From CAZRUM01 sp964603435 (GTDB lineage: Bacteria; Patescibacteriota; Patescibacteriia; Magasanikbacterales; UBA922), in NCBI GenBank assembly GCA_964603435.1, contig CAZRUM010000005.1, forward strand, positions 1-40,369: a stretch of 40,369 bases of DNA, written 5' to 3'. A model generated the notes under the pieces. That model did no database searches, was not told the DNA's origin, and was given only the letters and a program-made list of their open reading frames with translations. Made by a program: the position numbers and the translations under genes. This document shows positions 15,067 to 23,815 of the stretch, in pieces; positions within the stretch are counted from its first letter, which is position 1, and each line of letters starts with the position of its first letter.

Positions 15067-15143
15067 GCACGCCTAGCTCAGTTGGTTAGAGCACCTCGTT
15101 TACACCGAGGGGGTCAGAGGTTCGAATCCTCTGGCGTGTACCA
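15067..15143 (+). tRNA. tRNA-Val (TAC), CCA encoded
   Basis: Acceptor GCACGCC/GGCGTGT (first pair G-U), D arm GCTC-AGTTGGTTA-GAGC, anticodon stem CCTCG/CGAGG with loop TTTACAC (anticodon TAC), T arm AGAGG-TTCGAAT-CCTCT. CCA at 15141-15143 is encoded. Confidence 0.95.
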
Positions 15144-15177
15144 ATCAAAAAACTGCCTTAAAGGCGGTTTTTTGATT
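15143..15177. terminator. Bidirectional terminator after tRNA-Val
   Basis: AATCAAAAAACTGCC and GGCGGTTTTTTGATT form a long stem around TTAAA. It ends tRNA-Val and overlaps the stop region of the convergent gene at 15176. Confidence 0.9.
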
Positions 15178-16237
15178 ATTTTATTTTCTCCAATGTATCT
15201 GTTATAACATCATACTCATACTTTTCTCTACAAGTATCAAAATCATCACTATCAATCCAATACATACAAAATAAAAATTTTGTACTATCCTCTGGAAATA
15301 AAAAACTTTGCATATCAGCCCGCCTACCTTCTTTAATTTTTCTAATTTTATCAAACTCCCCAACAAACAAAGCTGAATAACCCAACCAATGAAAGTTAGA
15401 ATTGCTAATCCTCCAAACTGGCTCATTGTTAATTTTTCCAAGAAGTCTAAAATTACTCAAATCATTTGCACCAAATCTATCAGAAAGATAAAGAGAAGCA
15501 TTAGTAAAATTGTACTCGTACACTTTCTCTCCCTGTGATAAAAGTGCCACATCATCATTCAACCAACCCGCGAAAGTCATACGATTTTTATACTCTCCAC
15601 TATCATCTACTATCCAACTTATCTTACCAGATTCTATATTGACTGCATATAAACCATGCAAAAAACCCTTTGGTAAATCTAATAATTCATTTTTTGAATA
15701 TTCAGCAGCATCCATTTGACCTAGTTTTCCATGTGGATAAATTCTATAAATAAAGTGGGTAGAAGATGGGGACCACTCATTTACTCCTATGGCTACGGCA
15801 TAATCTAAGTCGTCTTTTTTATTTTCAAATAATGGAACTATATTCCCGTTATTTGAAACTAGATACAACTCACGTCCAGTATCATTAACTGTGACAGCTG
15901 CGAATTTTTTATCTGGAGATATTTGAATGCTACGACTATACAATTCAAAATTAACAGATCCTGTACCTACATCCAAAAGAACATCGACTATTTCATCGTA
16001 AAAATCGGTAATTTTTATTTTGTTCTCATAACCAACCCATTCGTGAAATAATTCTTTATTGTCAGTTGTTGTAGGGGCTGTAAAATCTATAGTCAAAGGA
16101 CTTTTTGTATCATCAACAGCATTTTTAGAGATATCCAAGTCTAGAGATTCTTTAGGTAAACATAGAACAAAAACCACTAACAAAATAGATTGTGCTAATA
16201 AAAAAAATAATAGTAATAAAATATTCTTTTCTTTCAT
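15176..16237 (-). CDS. Membrane-anchored propeller-like protein (hypothetical)
   Basis: A 353-residue protein with an N-terminal hydrophobic signal or anchor (about residues 5-26) and a long extracytoplasmic part. Repeated units such as IQISPDKKFAAVTVNDTGRELYLV, EWSPSSTHFIYRIYP and LFPEDSTKFLFCMYW resemble blades of WD40/PD40-type beta-propellers. It is the last gene of the six-gene operon, 17 bases after the glycosidase-like gene. No enzyme motif is visible; a binding or sensing role at the surface is the simplest guess. Confidence 0.6.
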   Translation of the reverse strand: MKEKNILLLLFFLLAQSILLVVFVLCLPKESLDLDISKNAVDDTKSPLTIDFTAPTTTDNKELFHEWVGYENKIKITDFYDEIVDVLLDVGTGSVNFELYSRSIQISPDKKFAAVTVNDTGRELYLVSNNGNIVPLFENKKDDLDYAVAIGVNEWSPSSTHFIYRIYPHGKLGQMDAAEYSKNELLDLPKGFLHGLYAVNIESGKISWIVDDSGEYKNRMTFAGWLNDDVALLSQGEKVYEYNFTNASLYLSDRFGANDLSNFRLLGKINNEPVWRISNSNFHWLGYSALFVGEFDKIRKIKEGRRADMQSFLFPEDSTKFLFCMYWIDSDDFDTCREKYEYDVITDTLEKIK

Positions 16238-16253
16238 AATATTATATAAAAAA

Positions 16254-17264
16254 TTAATTACTAATTTTATCCTTTACCATTTGCCAATAAATACTATTAC
16301 CCCTCTCGGTCTTTATCCAATACCACCATTCTACCCCCCACAGATAAGCTCGCGGGGCACCTATGCGCTCAGTGTAGTCAAAATGGTCCTTCAATCGAAG
16401 AGAATCCATAGTTTTTGCCTGTTCTACTAGTGTAGTCTTATCTGGACCATCTCCATCAAACCAAGGCTCAGCCTGCAATTCAGCCACAAAAAACTCATTC
16501 ATATCTTTACCGAGTATTTTTGCTTTCCAACGATAAAAAGCTGGGGGCAACCAATCATAAGTCCAGATTTTACCACTCGGCGTTCTCACAATACGATAAA
16601 GTGTGGTACCAAATAAATCCCCCGCTCGACTGGCCTTCCACCAAGTACTAAGTTCTCCGCTGTCAGTTATTAATATTTTATGCTCTGAATCTAATTTTTT
16701 AACAAAATTAATTTCTGCTTTTACCAAATCTTCACGATAACCCTCACACTCTCCAAATCTAAATTTTATAAAAGGTTCATTTTCCACTTGCCAAATTTCC
16801 AAAGCTTCATTATCCTTGTATCTTTCTACTACAGCTTCTGCATAATTAAATAATGACTTCTCATATTTTTCTTCATCTAAGTGATAGGTCCAATATGGCA
16901 CGTGACACTCTGGCCAACGTGGAGCTTTTTGACCTACTACCAAAATAACTTTTGTACCTTCGGCTTCTGCTAACCCCATCATCCAATCAACATTGGTAAA
17001 ATCATATTTTCCTTGTTCTACTTCTACTTCACTCCACATAGCTGCAATTCTAATATATTTTGGCTGTAAATCCTTTAAAATTTCTACATAAACCTCTTTC
17101 CAATCTAAACCCAGGGACTCAGCATGCTGATGATTAAAACTAATTCCATACTCAACTGGATATTTTTCTTTTGAAGACAACCACATACCCACATACAAAA
17201 ATACTAACAATAAAATTAGTATTAAAAAACCTGTTAAAATTATAGACATAGGTTTTTTCTTCAT
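16254..17264 (-). CDS. Membrane-anchored glycoside hydrolase-like TIM-barrel protein
   Basis: A 336-residue protein with an N-terminal membrane helix and a (beta/alpha)8 domain of the glycoside hydrolase clan A type. The segment IWQVENEPF carries the NEP motif with the likely acid/base Glu, FFVAELQAEPW a likely nucleophile Glu on a later strand, and AYLWGVEWWYW the last strand. Such enzymes cleave beta-glycosides, but the EC class cannot be fixed. The ATG at 17262-17264 begins a normal basic-hydrophobic anchor; the longer frame overlaps the previous gene. It lies in an operon with a glycosyltransferase and a DMT transporter, suggesting surface glycan remodelling. Confidence 0.72.
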   Translation of the reverse strand: MKKKPMSIILTGFLILILLLVFLYVGMWLSSKEKYPVEYGISFNHQHAESLGLDWKEVYVEILKDLQPKYIRIAAMWSEVEVEQGKYDFTNVDWMMGLAEAEGTKVILVVGQKAPRWPECHVPYWTYHLDEEKYEKSLFNYAEAVVERYKDNEALEIWQVENEPFIKFRFGECEGYREDLVKAEINFVKKLDSEHKILITDSGELSTWWKASRAGDLFGTTLYRIVRTPSGKIWTYDWLPPAFYRWKAKILGKDMNEFFVAELQAEPWFDGDGPDKTTLVEQAKTMDSLRLKDHFDYTERIGAPRAYLWGVEWWYWIKTERGNSIYWQMVKDKISN

Positions 17265-17274
17265 AACATCTTTA

Positions 17275-18183
17275 TTATAACACAAATAAAGCCGAACCCA
17301 GAGCCACAAGAACTATAGCAATGGTCTGTACTATCAATTCATTCTTGGTAAAATATTCCTTAAAAACTTTTGGTAAAAACTTTGTAAGTAAAAATATGAA
17401 GACAAACATGAGTACGAACTGCAAACCACTCATAGCTCCTACCAAAGTAACACTACCAATCGCCATGGCATACTGAATCAAAAGATTAGCGATGATGCTT
17501 AAAAATTTATCCGCAAATACAATCAAACCAGCATAACGCTTGGCCACGGTTTTAGCTTGTTTTTTTTTCTTTTTAAAAACTGCTCTAACTGAGGGAAAAA
17601 ACAAAGTAACTAAGCCCACCAAACCTACGGTTGATTTTGACCAAACAAGAGCTACCCCAAAGTCATAATTGATATACAGATATTTCGCCGTAGTATGAGA
17701 AATAGCAAAAAATAAGGCTGATAAAATTGCCCACAAAAACCCCGTATGCCAACCATGATGACCTCTGGTTTTTTCAAAAGAAAGTAGAAGGGAAGCAAAG
17801 ATTAAAATTATCATCCCTACAACTTGTACCGCAGTAAGTGACTCTTTTAAAAATGCCTGCGCAATAATATAAATAAAAATAGTTATAAAAGCTCCATTGA
17901 AAGGACTAATATGACTAGTTTCTCCCTTTTTAATTGCTTTGTAAAATGTCCACAGAGCCAAACCAAACGCTACACCCGATATCACCGCCCATAGCCAATC
18001 AATACCCGAGAGCATTCCAAAACCAACAAAAGGCCAGACCAGTAAAACCTCAAACATTATAATGGTAGAATAAAAAGTATAAACTACTGGTTTACTAACA
18101 GACTTAGTAACAATTAATTTATCTAAAATAAAAACAATTGCCAAAAATGTATAACCGAGCATCGCTATAGGAAACCAATTCAT
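17275..18183 (-). CDS. DMT-superfamily (EamA) transporter
   Basis: A 302-residue membrane protein with about ten helices in two EamA-like halves. The end of the first half shows the family pattern (FYKAIKKGETSHISPFNGAFITIF, then VVGMIILIFASLLLSFE). Members export metabolites or flip lipid-linked sugars. It sits 21 bases after the glycosyltransferase gene and 10 bases before the glycosidase-like gene, so a role in moving a sugar or lipid substrate is plausible but inferred. Confidence 0.8.
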   Translation of the reverse strand: MNWFPIAMLGYTFLAIVFILDKLIVTKSVSKPVVYTFYSTIIMFEVLLVWPFVGFGMLSGIDWLWAVISGVAFGLALWTFYKAIKKGETSHISPFNGAFITIFIYIIAQAFLKESLTAVQVVGMIILIFASLLLSFEKTRGHHGWHTGFLWAILSALFFAISHTTAKYLYINYDFGVALVWSKSTVGLVGLVTLFFPSVRAVFKKKKKQAKTVAKRYAGLIVFADKFLSIIANLLIQYAMAIGSVTLVGAMSGLQFVLMFVFIFLLTKFLPKVFKEYFTKNELIVQTIAIVLVALGSALFVL

Positions 18184-18203
18184 AGTTAAAAAAGAATTAA
18201 AAA

Positions 18204-19562
18204 TTAAAGTAAATGCATATCCTCTATCTCACTTTTCTTACCTTTTAGAACTATCTCTTCTATATGATAAGCTCCATTACGAGGTGCGTCTAAAAAACCT
18301 TCCATAGCAGCTTCTGCTAACCAACCCGACTGCAACCAATCTTCAAGCCATTCGTTGGTATATTCCGGATTATCCTGATCAACCCCAGCACCAATAGCTT
18401 CGAGCCAAGCACGATTGTAGTGCTCTTGGGCTCCAATGGGTGGAGCCATAATAATAGGAAGCCCTAGTCCGGCGTAAAAAGATAATTCACTTGGTTTTGT
18501 CCAAAGAATATCAGTAGTCAAAAGCATCTCATTGAAACGTTTAAAATATTCTGTCTTGGTTTCTGCATACAAAATATTTACATGTCCATTATTTTCTTTT
18601 TCAAGTCCTAACTTTCTAATATATTTTTGATAATAAAGATAAACTTCATTCTTTACACCGGCAACTAAATTTAAAATTATTTCACCTTTATCAATTTTAT
18701 CATGCAGACTTTTCAAAATCGTCACACCTATTTCTCTTTGTGCACCAGCCCCACCAACCGCGAAAGTAATTGTCAGCGGATGAGTGATAGGGCAATCTTT
18801 ATGGCAATACTCTCCACCAATAAATTCTTTTATAGTTTTTTCGTATTTGTGACGATAACGATGATCTGGATCAAGATTTACAATTCTCTGTCCAATACTT
18901 TGTTTTAAAATATTTAAATCATCACCGATATTTTCTTTTGGTAAAGGAAAACCCGTAATAAAAATATTCTCCTCTCTAATACCGTATTCTTGCAGACGTT
19001 CTTTGACACGTCTATTTGGAGCTAAATATTTTATGCGACTTTTTTCTGGAACCAAAGGTGCCCAAGCACGAGAAATATCTGTATCTGTACAGATGCAATA
19101 AATGTCACCCTTATAACCATGCTCTTCTGCAAAAAAAGCAGGGGTAAAAAATGTAGCAATGATTGGTAGTGGATTTTTGTTTAATCTGTCAATTAGATCT
19201 TTTCCCCAGCCTTTTTTCATCCACTTATACATTTGTTTCAATTGCAATGTAGAACCAGACATTTTACGCTCTGGATAAAAAGGCTCGATACGCTGAATAT
19301 AATCAAGAATTGCAAAAATCCAATTACCAATAATTGGCAAGTGTTTCAAACGAGAAATTTTTTCATAAATCTTTCGGCTACCTTCCCATTTTCTTCTATC
19401 AGCTTTGGGGATGCCAGCATAACTATTGGAACTAATAATTACCCCATCTCCACCCATAGATCCTGGTGCAGTGGCAAAATCTTTCAAAGGCTCGGCCGCA
19501 CGCTGATGACCATACCCCATATCGACTGCTATCACGTAAGCTTTTTTGTATGTTTTATCCAT
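18204..19562 (-). CDS. MGDG-synthase-like GT-B glycosyltransferase
   Basis: A 452-residue protein. The N-terminal AVDMGYGHQRAAEPL carries the G-x-GH motif of monogalactosyldiacylglycerol synthases and MurG-like GT28 enzymes; the C-terminal half has FAVGGAGAQREIG and the nucleotide-sugar segment GLPIIMAPPIGAQEHYNRAWL. Known relatives transfer a sugar from a nucleotide donor to a membrane lipid. A glycolipid product is therefore likely; donor and acceptor are unknown. The gene follows the ATP-grasp/DUF1704 gene by 23 bases. Confidence 0.78.
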   Translation of the reverse strand: MDKTYKKAYVIAVDMGYGHQRAAEPLKDFATAPGSMGGDGVIISSNSYAGIPKADRRKWEGSRKIYEKISRLKHLPIIGNWIFAILDYIQRIEPFYPERKMSGSTLQLKQMYKWMKKGWGKDLIDRLNKNPLPIIATFFTPAFFAEEHGYKGDIYCICTDTDISRAWAPLVPEKSRIKYLAPNRRVKERLQEYGIREENIFITGFPLPKENIGDDLNILKQSIGQRIVNLDPDHRYRHKYEKTIKEFIGGEYCHKDCPITHPLTITFAVGGAGAQREIGVTILKSLHDKIDKGEIILNLVAGVKNEVYLYYQKYIRKLGLEKENNGHVNILYAETKTEYFKRFNEMLLTTDILWTKPSELSFYAGLGLPIIMAPPIGAQEHYNRAWLEAIGAGVDQDNPEYTNEWLEDWLQSGWLAEAAMEGFLDAPRNGAYHIEEIVLKGKKSEIEDMHLL

Positions 19563-19585
19563 ATTTATAAATTATCTAAATCTGT

Positions 19586-21949
19586 TTATTTATTTTTTGG
19601 TAAATATTTAACTTTATAATCTTCTAAATTTCCTAAGGACTGCAGATCTGAGATGGAAATTTTTCCAGTATACAAATTTTTGATACCGTCCTCTGGATTT
19701 TTTTCTAAATAATCTTTTACTGCTAAATAACCACGGAAATAAACTATATCACGAGTAAAAGCAATTTTCTTATTTGTATCAACAAGACCGCGCTTGGCTC
19801 TGACGCAAGTTTTCCAAGCAGATTCATCATCTAGATTATAATACTCTTTCATATAATGAAACAAATCTACAAAAGACATTTCATCTGCCAGGTAAGCCCC
19901 GATCACGCGATAAGCCATCCAATGATCCTTTTCTCCCAAAGGCAAGCCCAATTGTTTTTGATTATAAATTGCCAAACCCTCTTCTGTCTCTAGGTAACCC
20001 GCAGTACCAGCTTCAAAAATTTTATATTTTTGAAGCTTAGCATTTTCCAAACGATAAACATGTGTCACTATCTCATGTTCAATTACAGCTTTTAAGCGAT
20101 TTTCACTAAACTCTACCCCGTCTTTAAGCAATATCGAACCACTTTTATTAATAGCAATGTCGGCCGTCTGATTTGAATTGACTTTTATTTTCCATTTGGA
20201 AAGCTTGTTTTCTTTTAGAAAATCCTCTAATCTTTTGTTAACTTGCTTAAAATTTAAGATTTTACTTCTGTCTTCTTCTATTGGATTATCTTTTATATAA
20301 TTGACCGCTTTATCATAAAGAATCTTATCAGCTTTTCCATAAATACGTTCGGAAATACTTTGAAATTCTGGAGAATTAATAGCATCTATCAAATCAAGCA
20401 CAGCTTTCATTTCTTCTATCTTACGACGATAGAGACGAGCCAACTGATGATCAAATCTAGTGGGCAATGATTTTATCTCCCGACGCAAAGTCTCTAAACC
20501 TATCTTTGGTTCTTTGTAAAAAAAACGTGGAGAGATAGTAGGGTTATTTAAAAAATTAAGTTTTTCCTGATCAAGATTGACAGGTTTTACAAAAGACAAA
20601 ATATTAATTTCTTTATTTAATGCATAAATCTTTTTATCGACATTTTTTATTATTTTTTCTTGTATGTCGGTCTTGTGTTTTTTTCTAATAGCCGGACTCT
20701 CTGGAATATGTTTTAAATTTACATCAATCAAAAAACCTTGCAAAAATTTACCAGCGAGAAGTATTTGATATTTTTCATGACGCAAGTCAGCAGTTTTGTA
20801 GGGAAACTTGAGACGCTTATCTTTCAATTTTATATCCATAAAATTCTCATCTTTCTCATTTCTTACAAACTCTTGCAAAGATTCGTCAATTAAAACTTCC
20901 TGAGCATGAGGATCTATTTTGGCGAGCATGGGATTCAATTTTGTATTCAAAATATCCACATATTCGTACAGACCAACCACAGGACGATCTTCCATCTTTG
21001 TTTTCTCTTCTTCACTTTTTTTCTGGATAATACTAGCACCAAACAAACTCTTAGAAATTTCTACACCTTTTTCTGGATTAGAAATTTTCAAATCAACTAC
21101 TTTTTTCAAACGATTTTTTAGTGGTACTTGATTGGCAATCTGCACACCCAAACCCGCTCTAGCATTAAGCTCTAAAATCTTTGATCCAGAAGTGGTAAGA
21201 ACCAAATCAACTGCCAAAAAGCCAATCTGACTAGCATGTTGAGCTTGTGATGCCAAAAGTAAAATCTCATCCCAATTTGGCAATTTTATCTCACTAACTC
21301 TTTCTCCATTAGGAAGTTTGATAATAAATTTATTGTATTGTACGGCGTGAGTTGCTTTACCCGTTGCAATATCAATACCCACACCCACAGCCCCCAAATG
21401 CAAATTAGCCTTACCTTTTGATTCATCAGTTGGCAAACGTAACATAGCAATTACAGGCACGTAATTAAAAACAATAATACGTACATCTGGCAAACCAGAA
21501 ATTCCCAAATTTTGAAAATATTCATGTGCCAAAAGACGTTCTTCAATAATTATTTCATCTGACAATCCAGAAATTGCGTACTTACCATCCAGAATAGAAA
21601 GCATGTGACGAAAAATATCCTGCCAACTATATTCCTGATTATCAATATCTACAAACTTATTATTTCTCTTTTCCACCATCACCAAAATTCCCTCTCCACC
21701 ATAGCCACGATTTGGTTTGATAACAAAACTATTTGGCAAACCTTTAGGATCAAAATTTTTCAATTCTTGATAATCTTTCAAAACAGCAAAAACTTTTGCC
21801 ACGCCCAATCCGCGAGAACTCAAATAATTTTTTGTATAGATTTTATTATCAGCAAAACGTTTATTGGCTCGAGAATTATAACGACTAATATAGTCTAGAT
21901 TACGCGCGTTAATTCCCAAAATTCCACTTGCCTTTTCCCAAAATTTCAT
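19586..21949 (-). CDS. ATP-grasp ligase fused to DUF1704 (QEGLA-motif) metallopeptidase
   Basis: A 787-residue two-domain protein. Residues 1 to about 290 match the alpha-L-glutamate-ligase-like (RimK-related) ATP-grasp family: LGINARNLDYI, FVIKPNRGYGGEGILV, GLPDVRIIVFNYVPVIAMLRLPT, GKANLHLGAVGVGIDIATG, and ILELNARAGLGVQIAN for metal binding. After a linker, residues from about 330 to the end form a DUF1704 domain with zinc motif HEIVTH (625-630) and EEGLA (656-660). ATP-grasp enzymes of this group join amino acids to acceptors; DUF1704 includes the tubulin tyrosine carboxypeptidase MATCAP. A fused ligase and peptidase suggests an amino-acid tag that is added and removed. The substrate is unknown. 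Confidence 0.85.
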   Translation of the reverse strand: MKFWEKASGILGINARNLDYISRYNSRANKRFADNKIYTKNYLSSRGLGVAKVFAVLKDYQELKNFDPKGLPNSFVIKPNRGYGGEGILVMVEKRNNKFVDIDNQEYSWQDIFRHMLSILDGKYAISGLSDEIIIEERLLAHEYFQNLGISGLPDVRIIVFNYVPVIAMLRLPTDESKGKANLHLGAVGVGIDIATGKATHAVQYNKFIIKLPNGERVSEIKLPNWDEILLLASQAQHASQIGFLAVDLVLTTSGSKILELNARAGLGVQIANQVPLKNRLKKVVDLKISNPEKGVEISKSLFGASIIQKKSEEEKTKMEDRPVVGLYEYVDILNTKLNPMLAKIDPHAQEVLIDESLQEFVRNEKDENFMDIKLKDKRLKFPYKTADLRHEKYQILLAGKFLQGFLIDVNLKHIPESPAIRKKHKTDIQEKIIKNVDKKIYALNKEINILSFVKPVNLDQEKLNFLNNPTISPRFFYKEPKIGLETLRREIKSLPTRFDHQLARLYRRKIEEMKAVLDLIDAINSPEFQSISERIYGKADKILYDKAVNYIKDNPIEEDRSKILNFKQVNKRLEDFLKENKLSKWKIKVNSNQTADIAINKSGSILLKDGVEFSENRLKAVIEHEIVTHVYRLENAKLQKYKIFEAGTAGYLETEEGLAIYNQKQLGLPLGEKDHWMAYRVIGAYLADEMSFVDLFHYMKEYYNLDDESAWKTCVRAKRGLVDTNKKIAFTRDIVYFRGYLAVKDYLEKNPEDGIKNLYTGKISISDLQSLGNLEDYKVKYLPKNK

Positions 21950-21955
21950 AAATAT

Positions 21956-23473
21956 TTATTCTTCAACATGATCTTTAAATAAACTCTTGAAACGTAAGTA
22001 TTCACCCAAACGCAAGCCAGTAAACTTGGCAAGAACCAAATTCAAAGCCATTGGTACAAAAATTAATTCTGGCCAAGACATTACCAAATTATTGAATGGA
22101 GTCCAAATAATAATATAATAAGATAACACTACCACTAGCAAAGTCTCAGACACACCAAAGATTGCCCCACGAAAACCTTCCTCACTCTGAGCAGCTGTCA
22201 CCTTTTCTGATACATTGGACATGACAAGCATAGGGAAAATTGCCAGTGATAATGAAATTGGAGCGCCAAATATCAATATAAGCCAAATAACTACTAAATA
22301 GGACAGGGAAATAAACCCAAGATTCAGAGCCACTTTTGGCAAATACAACAATTCAAATTTGTTCAAAATATACTTAACGATATGACTCGTCAAAACCGCA
22401 AACAAAAATGTCAGAAGACCAAACCAAATTCCCAAGATAAAAAATGACGCCACGATCATCACTGGAGTATAAACTCCAAAAGTCTGTAAACCAACAACTT
22501 GACGAGCTAATACCACAAAGAAAGTTAAAAAAGGAATAATCAAGATAAGATAAACTGTATTAGCTGACACCCCCTTGGCAGCAAAATAATTCAACAAGTG
22601 AGACAAAAACCAGACGGGCGATTTTTTAATTTTTTCATCCACAATAGTAAGCTCTATTCCCCTACTATGTAGGGCTTCTATTGTCTGCGAATAATCTTTT
22701 TCTTGAAACAAAGGGCTCAAAGCCTCTTCACGAGTAAGCAAAATGAACTCTGGCTGTACAATCTTGTAAACCTGATAAGAAATATTTTGAGCTACATCCA
22801 TACTACTATCAGTCACTTTTACAAAAAACTTCTTGCGTAATATATCTTTTTCCTCTTGATTAAGTTCTTGAAAATAACGTGCAAAAGACTGAATACCCAA
22901 AGACGAACGCGTATAAAAAATTACCAAATCAGAATCTTTTATATAACTTGTTAGATCTCCCAATTCCTGTACAATTTTTTCTTCTGTCACAAAACCACCA
23001 TCTTCGGACAATGTAGATAATATTTTCAAATCAACCGTATTTTCTGTAGCTTGTTCGTTTATAAGTTTTAGCTCTTCACTCTTGTCTTCATCTGTAATAA
23101 GTAAGGCTTTTTTATCATAAACCAAAATATCTTTTTCCAACTCTACCAAATCACTACCCTGGCTAAGTTTTAATTTTATAGTATAGAGACCAGTTTTATT
23201 ATATTGATGAACCACTTCTTCACCTACATCAAAATACCCGTCACCAAAATCCCAAGCATAAACTGGAATATTATCTAATAATAAATCTGACTCACTAGCA
23301 TCGAAAATAATTTTTTTGCCCACACGTACAGAATCCTCTGACAAAACTCTTACCTCAAGCACTGGCTCTTCCTTCACTTCATCCACCTGAGCCGACACTA
23401 CCAAAGGGGCTAACAACAAAATGGACAATACTACTATTATCGTCTTTTTATACATATTTTTTAAATTATTCAT
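21956..23473 (-). CDS. 7TM membrane protein with PKD domain (UUP1/7TM-transglutaminase-like)
   Basis: A 505-residue protein: signal peptide (about 8-28), a PKD-type beta domain (about 35-120, with YAWDFGDGYFDVGEEVVHQYNKTGLYTI), a middle alpha/beta domain (about 125-290), then seven membrane helices (about 300-480) containing GLQTFGVYTPVMIVASF. That 7TM module is known fused to inactive transglutaminase domains and encoded beside RimK-like ATP-grasp genes. Here a PKD domain occupies the outside position. It starts the operon; the ATP-grasp fusion follows after 6 bases. The promoter at 23483-23511 puts the RNA start within a few bases of this ATG, so either it is leaderless or the start is Met7 (23455). 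Confidence 0.8.
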   Translation of the reverse strand: MNNLKNMYKKTIIVVLSILLLAPLVVSAQVDEVKEEPVLEVRVLSEDSVRVGKKIIFDASESDLLLDNIPVYAWDFGDGYFDVGEEVVHQYNKTGLYTIKLKLSQGSDLVELEKDILVYDKKALLITDEDKSEELKLINEQATENTVDLKILSTLSEDGGFVTEEKIVQELGDLTSYIKDSDLVIFYTRSSLGIQSFARYFQELNQEEKDILRKKFFVKVTDSSMDVAQNISYQVYKIVQPEFILLTREEALSPLFQEKDYSQTIEALHSRGIELTIVDEKIKKSPVWFLSHLLNYFAAKGVSANTVYLILIIPFLTFFVVLARQVVGLQTFGVYTPVMIVASFFILGIWFGLLTFLFAVLTSHIVKYILNKFELLYLPKVALNLGFISLSYLVVIWLILIFGAPISLSLAIFPMLVMSNVSEKVTAAQSEEGFRGAIFGVSETLLVVVLSYYIIIWTPFNNLVMSWPELIFVPMALNLVLAKFTGLRLGEYLRFKSLFKDHVEE

Positions 23474-23482
23474 TATGGCTAT

Positions 23483-23511
23483 ATCTTAACATTTTCTAGG
23501 ATTTTTTTCAA
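23483..23511 (-). promoter_or_regulatory. Promoter of the six-gene surface operon
   Basis: TTGAAA (23506-23511) and TAAGAT (23483-23488), 17 bases apart on the minus strand. No other promoter is apparent in the 6-25 bp gaps downstream, so the genes down to 15176 are probably one operon. Confidence 0.6.
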
Positions 23512-23513
23512 AC

Positions 23514-23547
23514 AAAAAACCACCAGGATATATGGTGGTTTTTTGAT
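23514..23547. terminator. Bidirectional terminator between tRNA-Trp and the operon
   Basis: AAAAAACCACC and GGTGGTTTTTT flank a short AT loop. Confidence 0.88.
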
Positions 23548-23553
23548 TGTAAT

Positions 23554-23625
23554 GCAGGTGCGGTAGGAATCTCCGACCAAGTCGGATGGGCCTCGGGCCC
23601 AGAACCCATTCGTTTAAACAACAAA
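23554..23625 (-). pseudogene. Decayed GIY-YIG tail with tRNA-Trp end repeat
   Basis: Positions 23554-23571 repeat the 3' end of tRNA-Trp (23640-23657) with 14 of 18 bases matching. Between them the minus strand reads GGTTCTGGGCCC then GAGGCCCATC, matching the last codons of the intact GIY-YIG gene next to tRNA-Tyr (20 of 22 bases). Only the tail remains; no GIY-YIG motif is left. This is best read as a decayed relative of the element at 32100-32510. Confidence 0.6.
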
Positions 23626-23640
23626 TCCCATTTAAATTTG

Positions 23641-23711
23641 CAGGCGTGGAGGGAATCGAACCCCCGTCATAGGTTTTGGAGACCCATGTGTTACCACTAC
23701 ACCACACGCCC
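23641..23711 (-). tRNA. tRNA-Trp (CCA)
   Basis: Acceptor GGGCGTG/CACGCCT, anticodon stem TGGGT/ACCTA with loop CTCCAAA (anticodon CCA), T arm GGGGG-TTCGATT-CCCTC, discriminator G. The 3' CCA is not encoded. Confidence 0.93.
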
Positions 23712-23720
23712 ATTTTGAAA

Positions 23721-23807
23721 AAATAATCCCCAGATTTTGTTTCACTTCGCCAGGGTAAACTATATTTTACCATCAATGACGAAATAATTCAAAAACTGGG
23801 GATTATT
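23721..23807 (-). terminator. Long inverted repeat between rpmG and tRNA-Trp
   Basis: AATAATCCCCAG (23721-23732) and CTGGGGATTATT (23796-23807) are perfect 12-bp arms around about 63 bases that contain further weak pairs (GGTAAA/TTTACC). On the minus strand six T residues follow, so it may stop rpmG transcription, although the loop is far larger than usual. Confidence 0.5.
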
Positions 23808-23815
23808 AAAAAATT

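Noticed and set aside
23486..23776. 96-codon minus-strand ORF over tRNA-Trp
   Set aside because: It translates tRNA-Trp and the GIY-YIG relic; no start signals.
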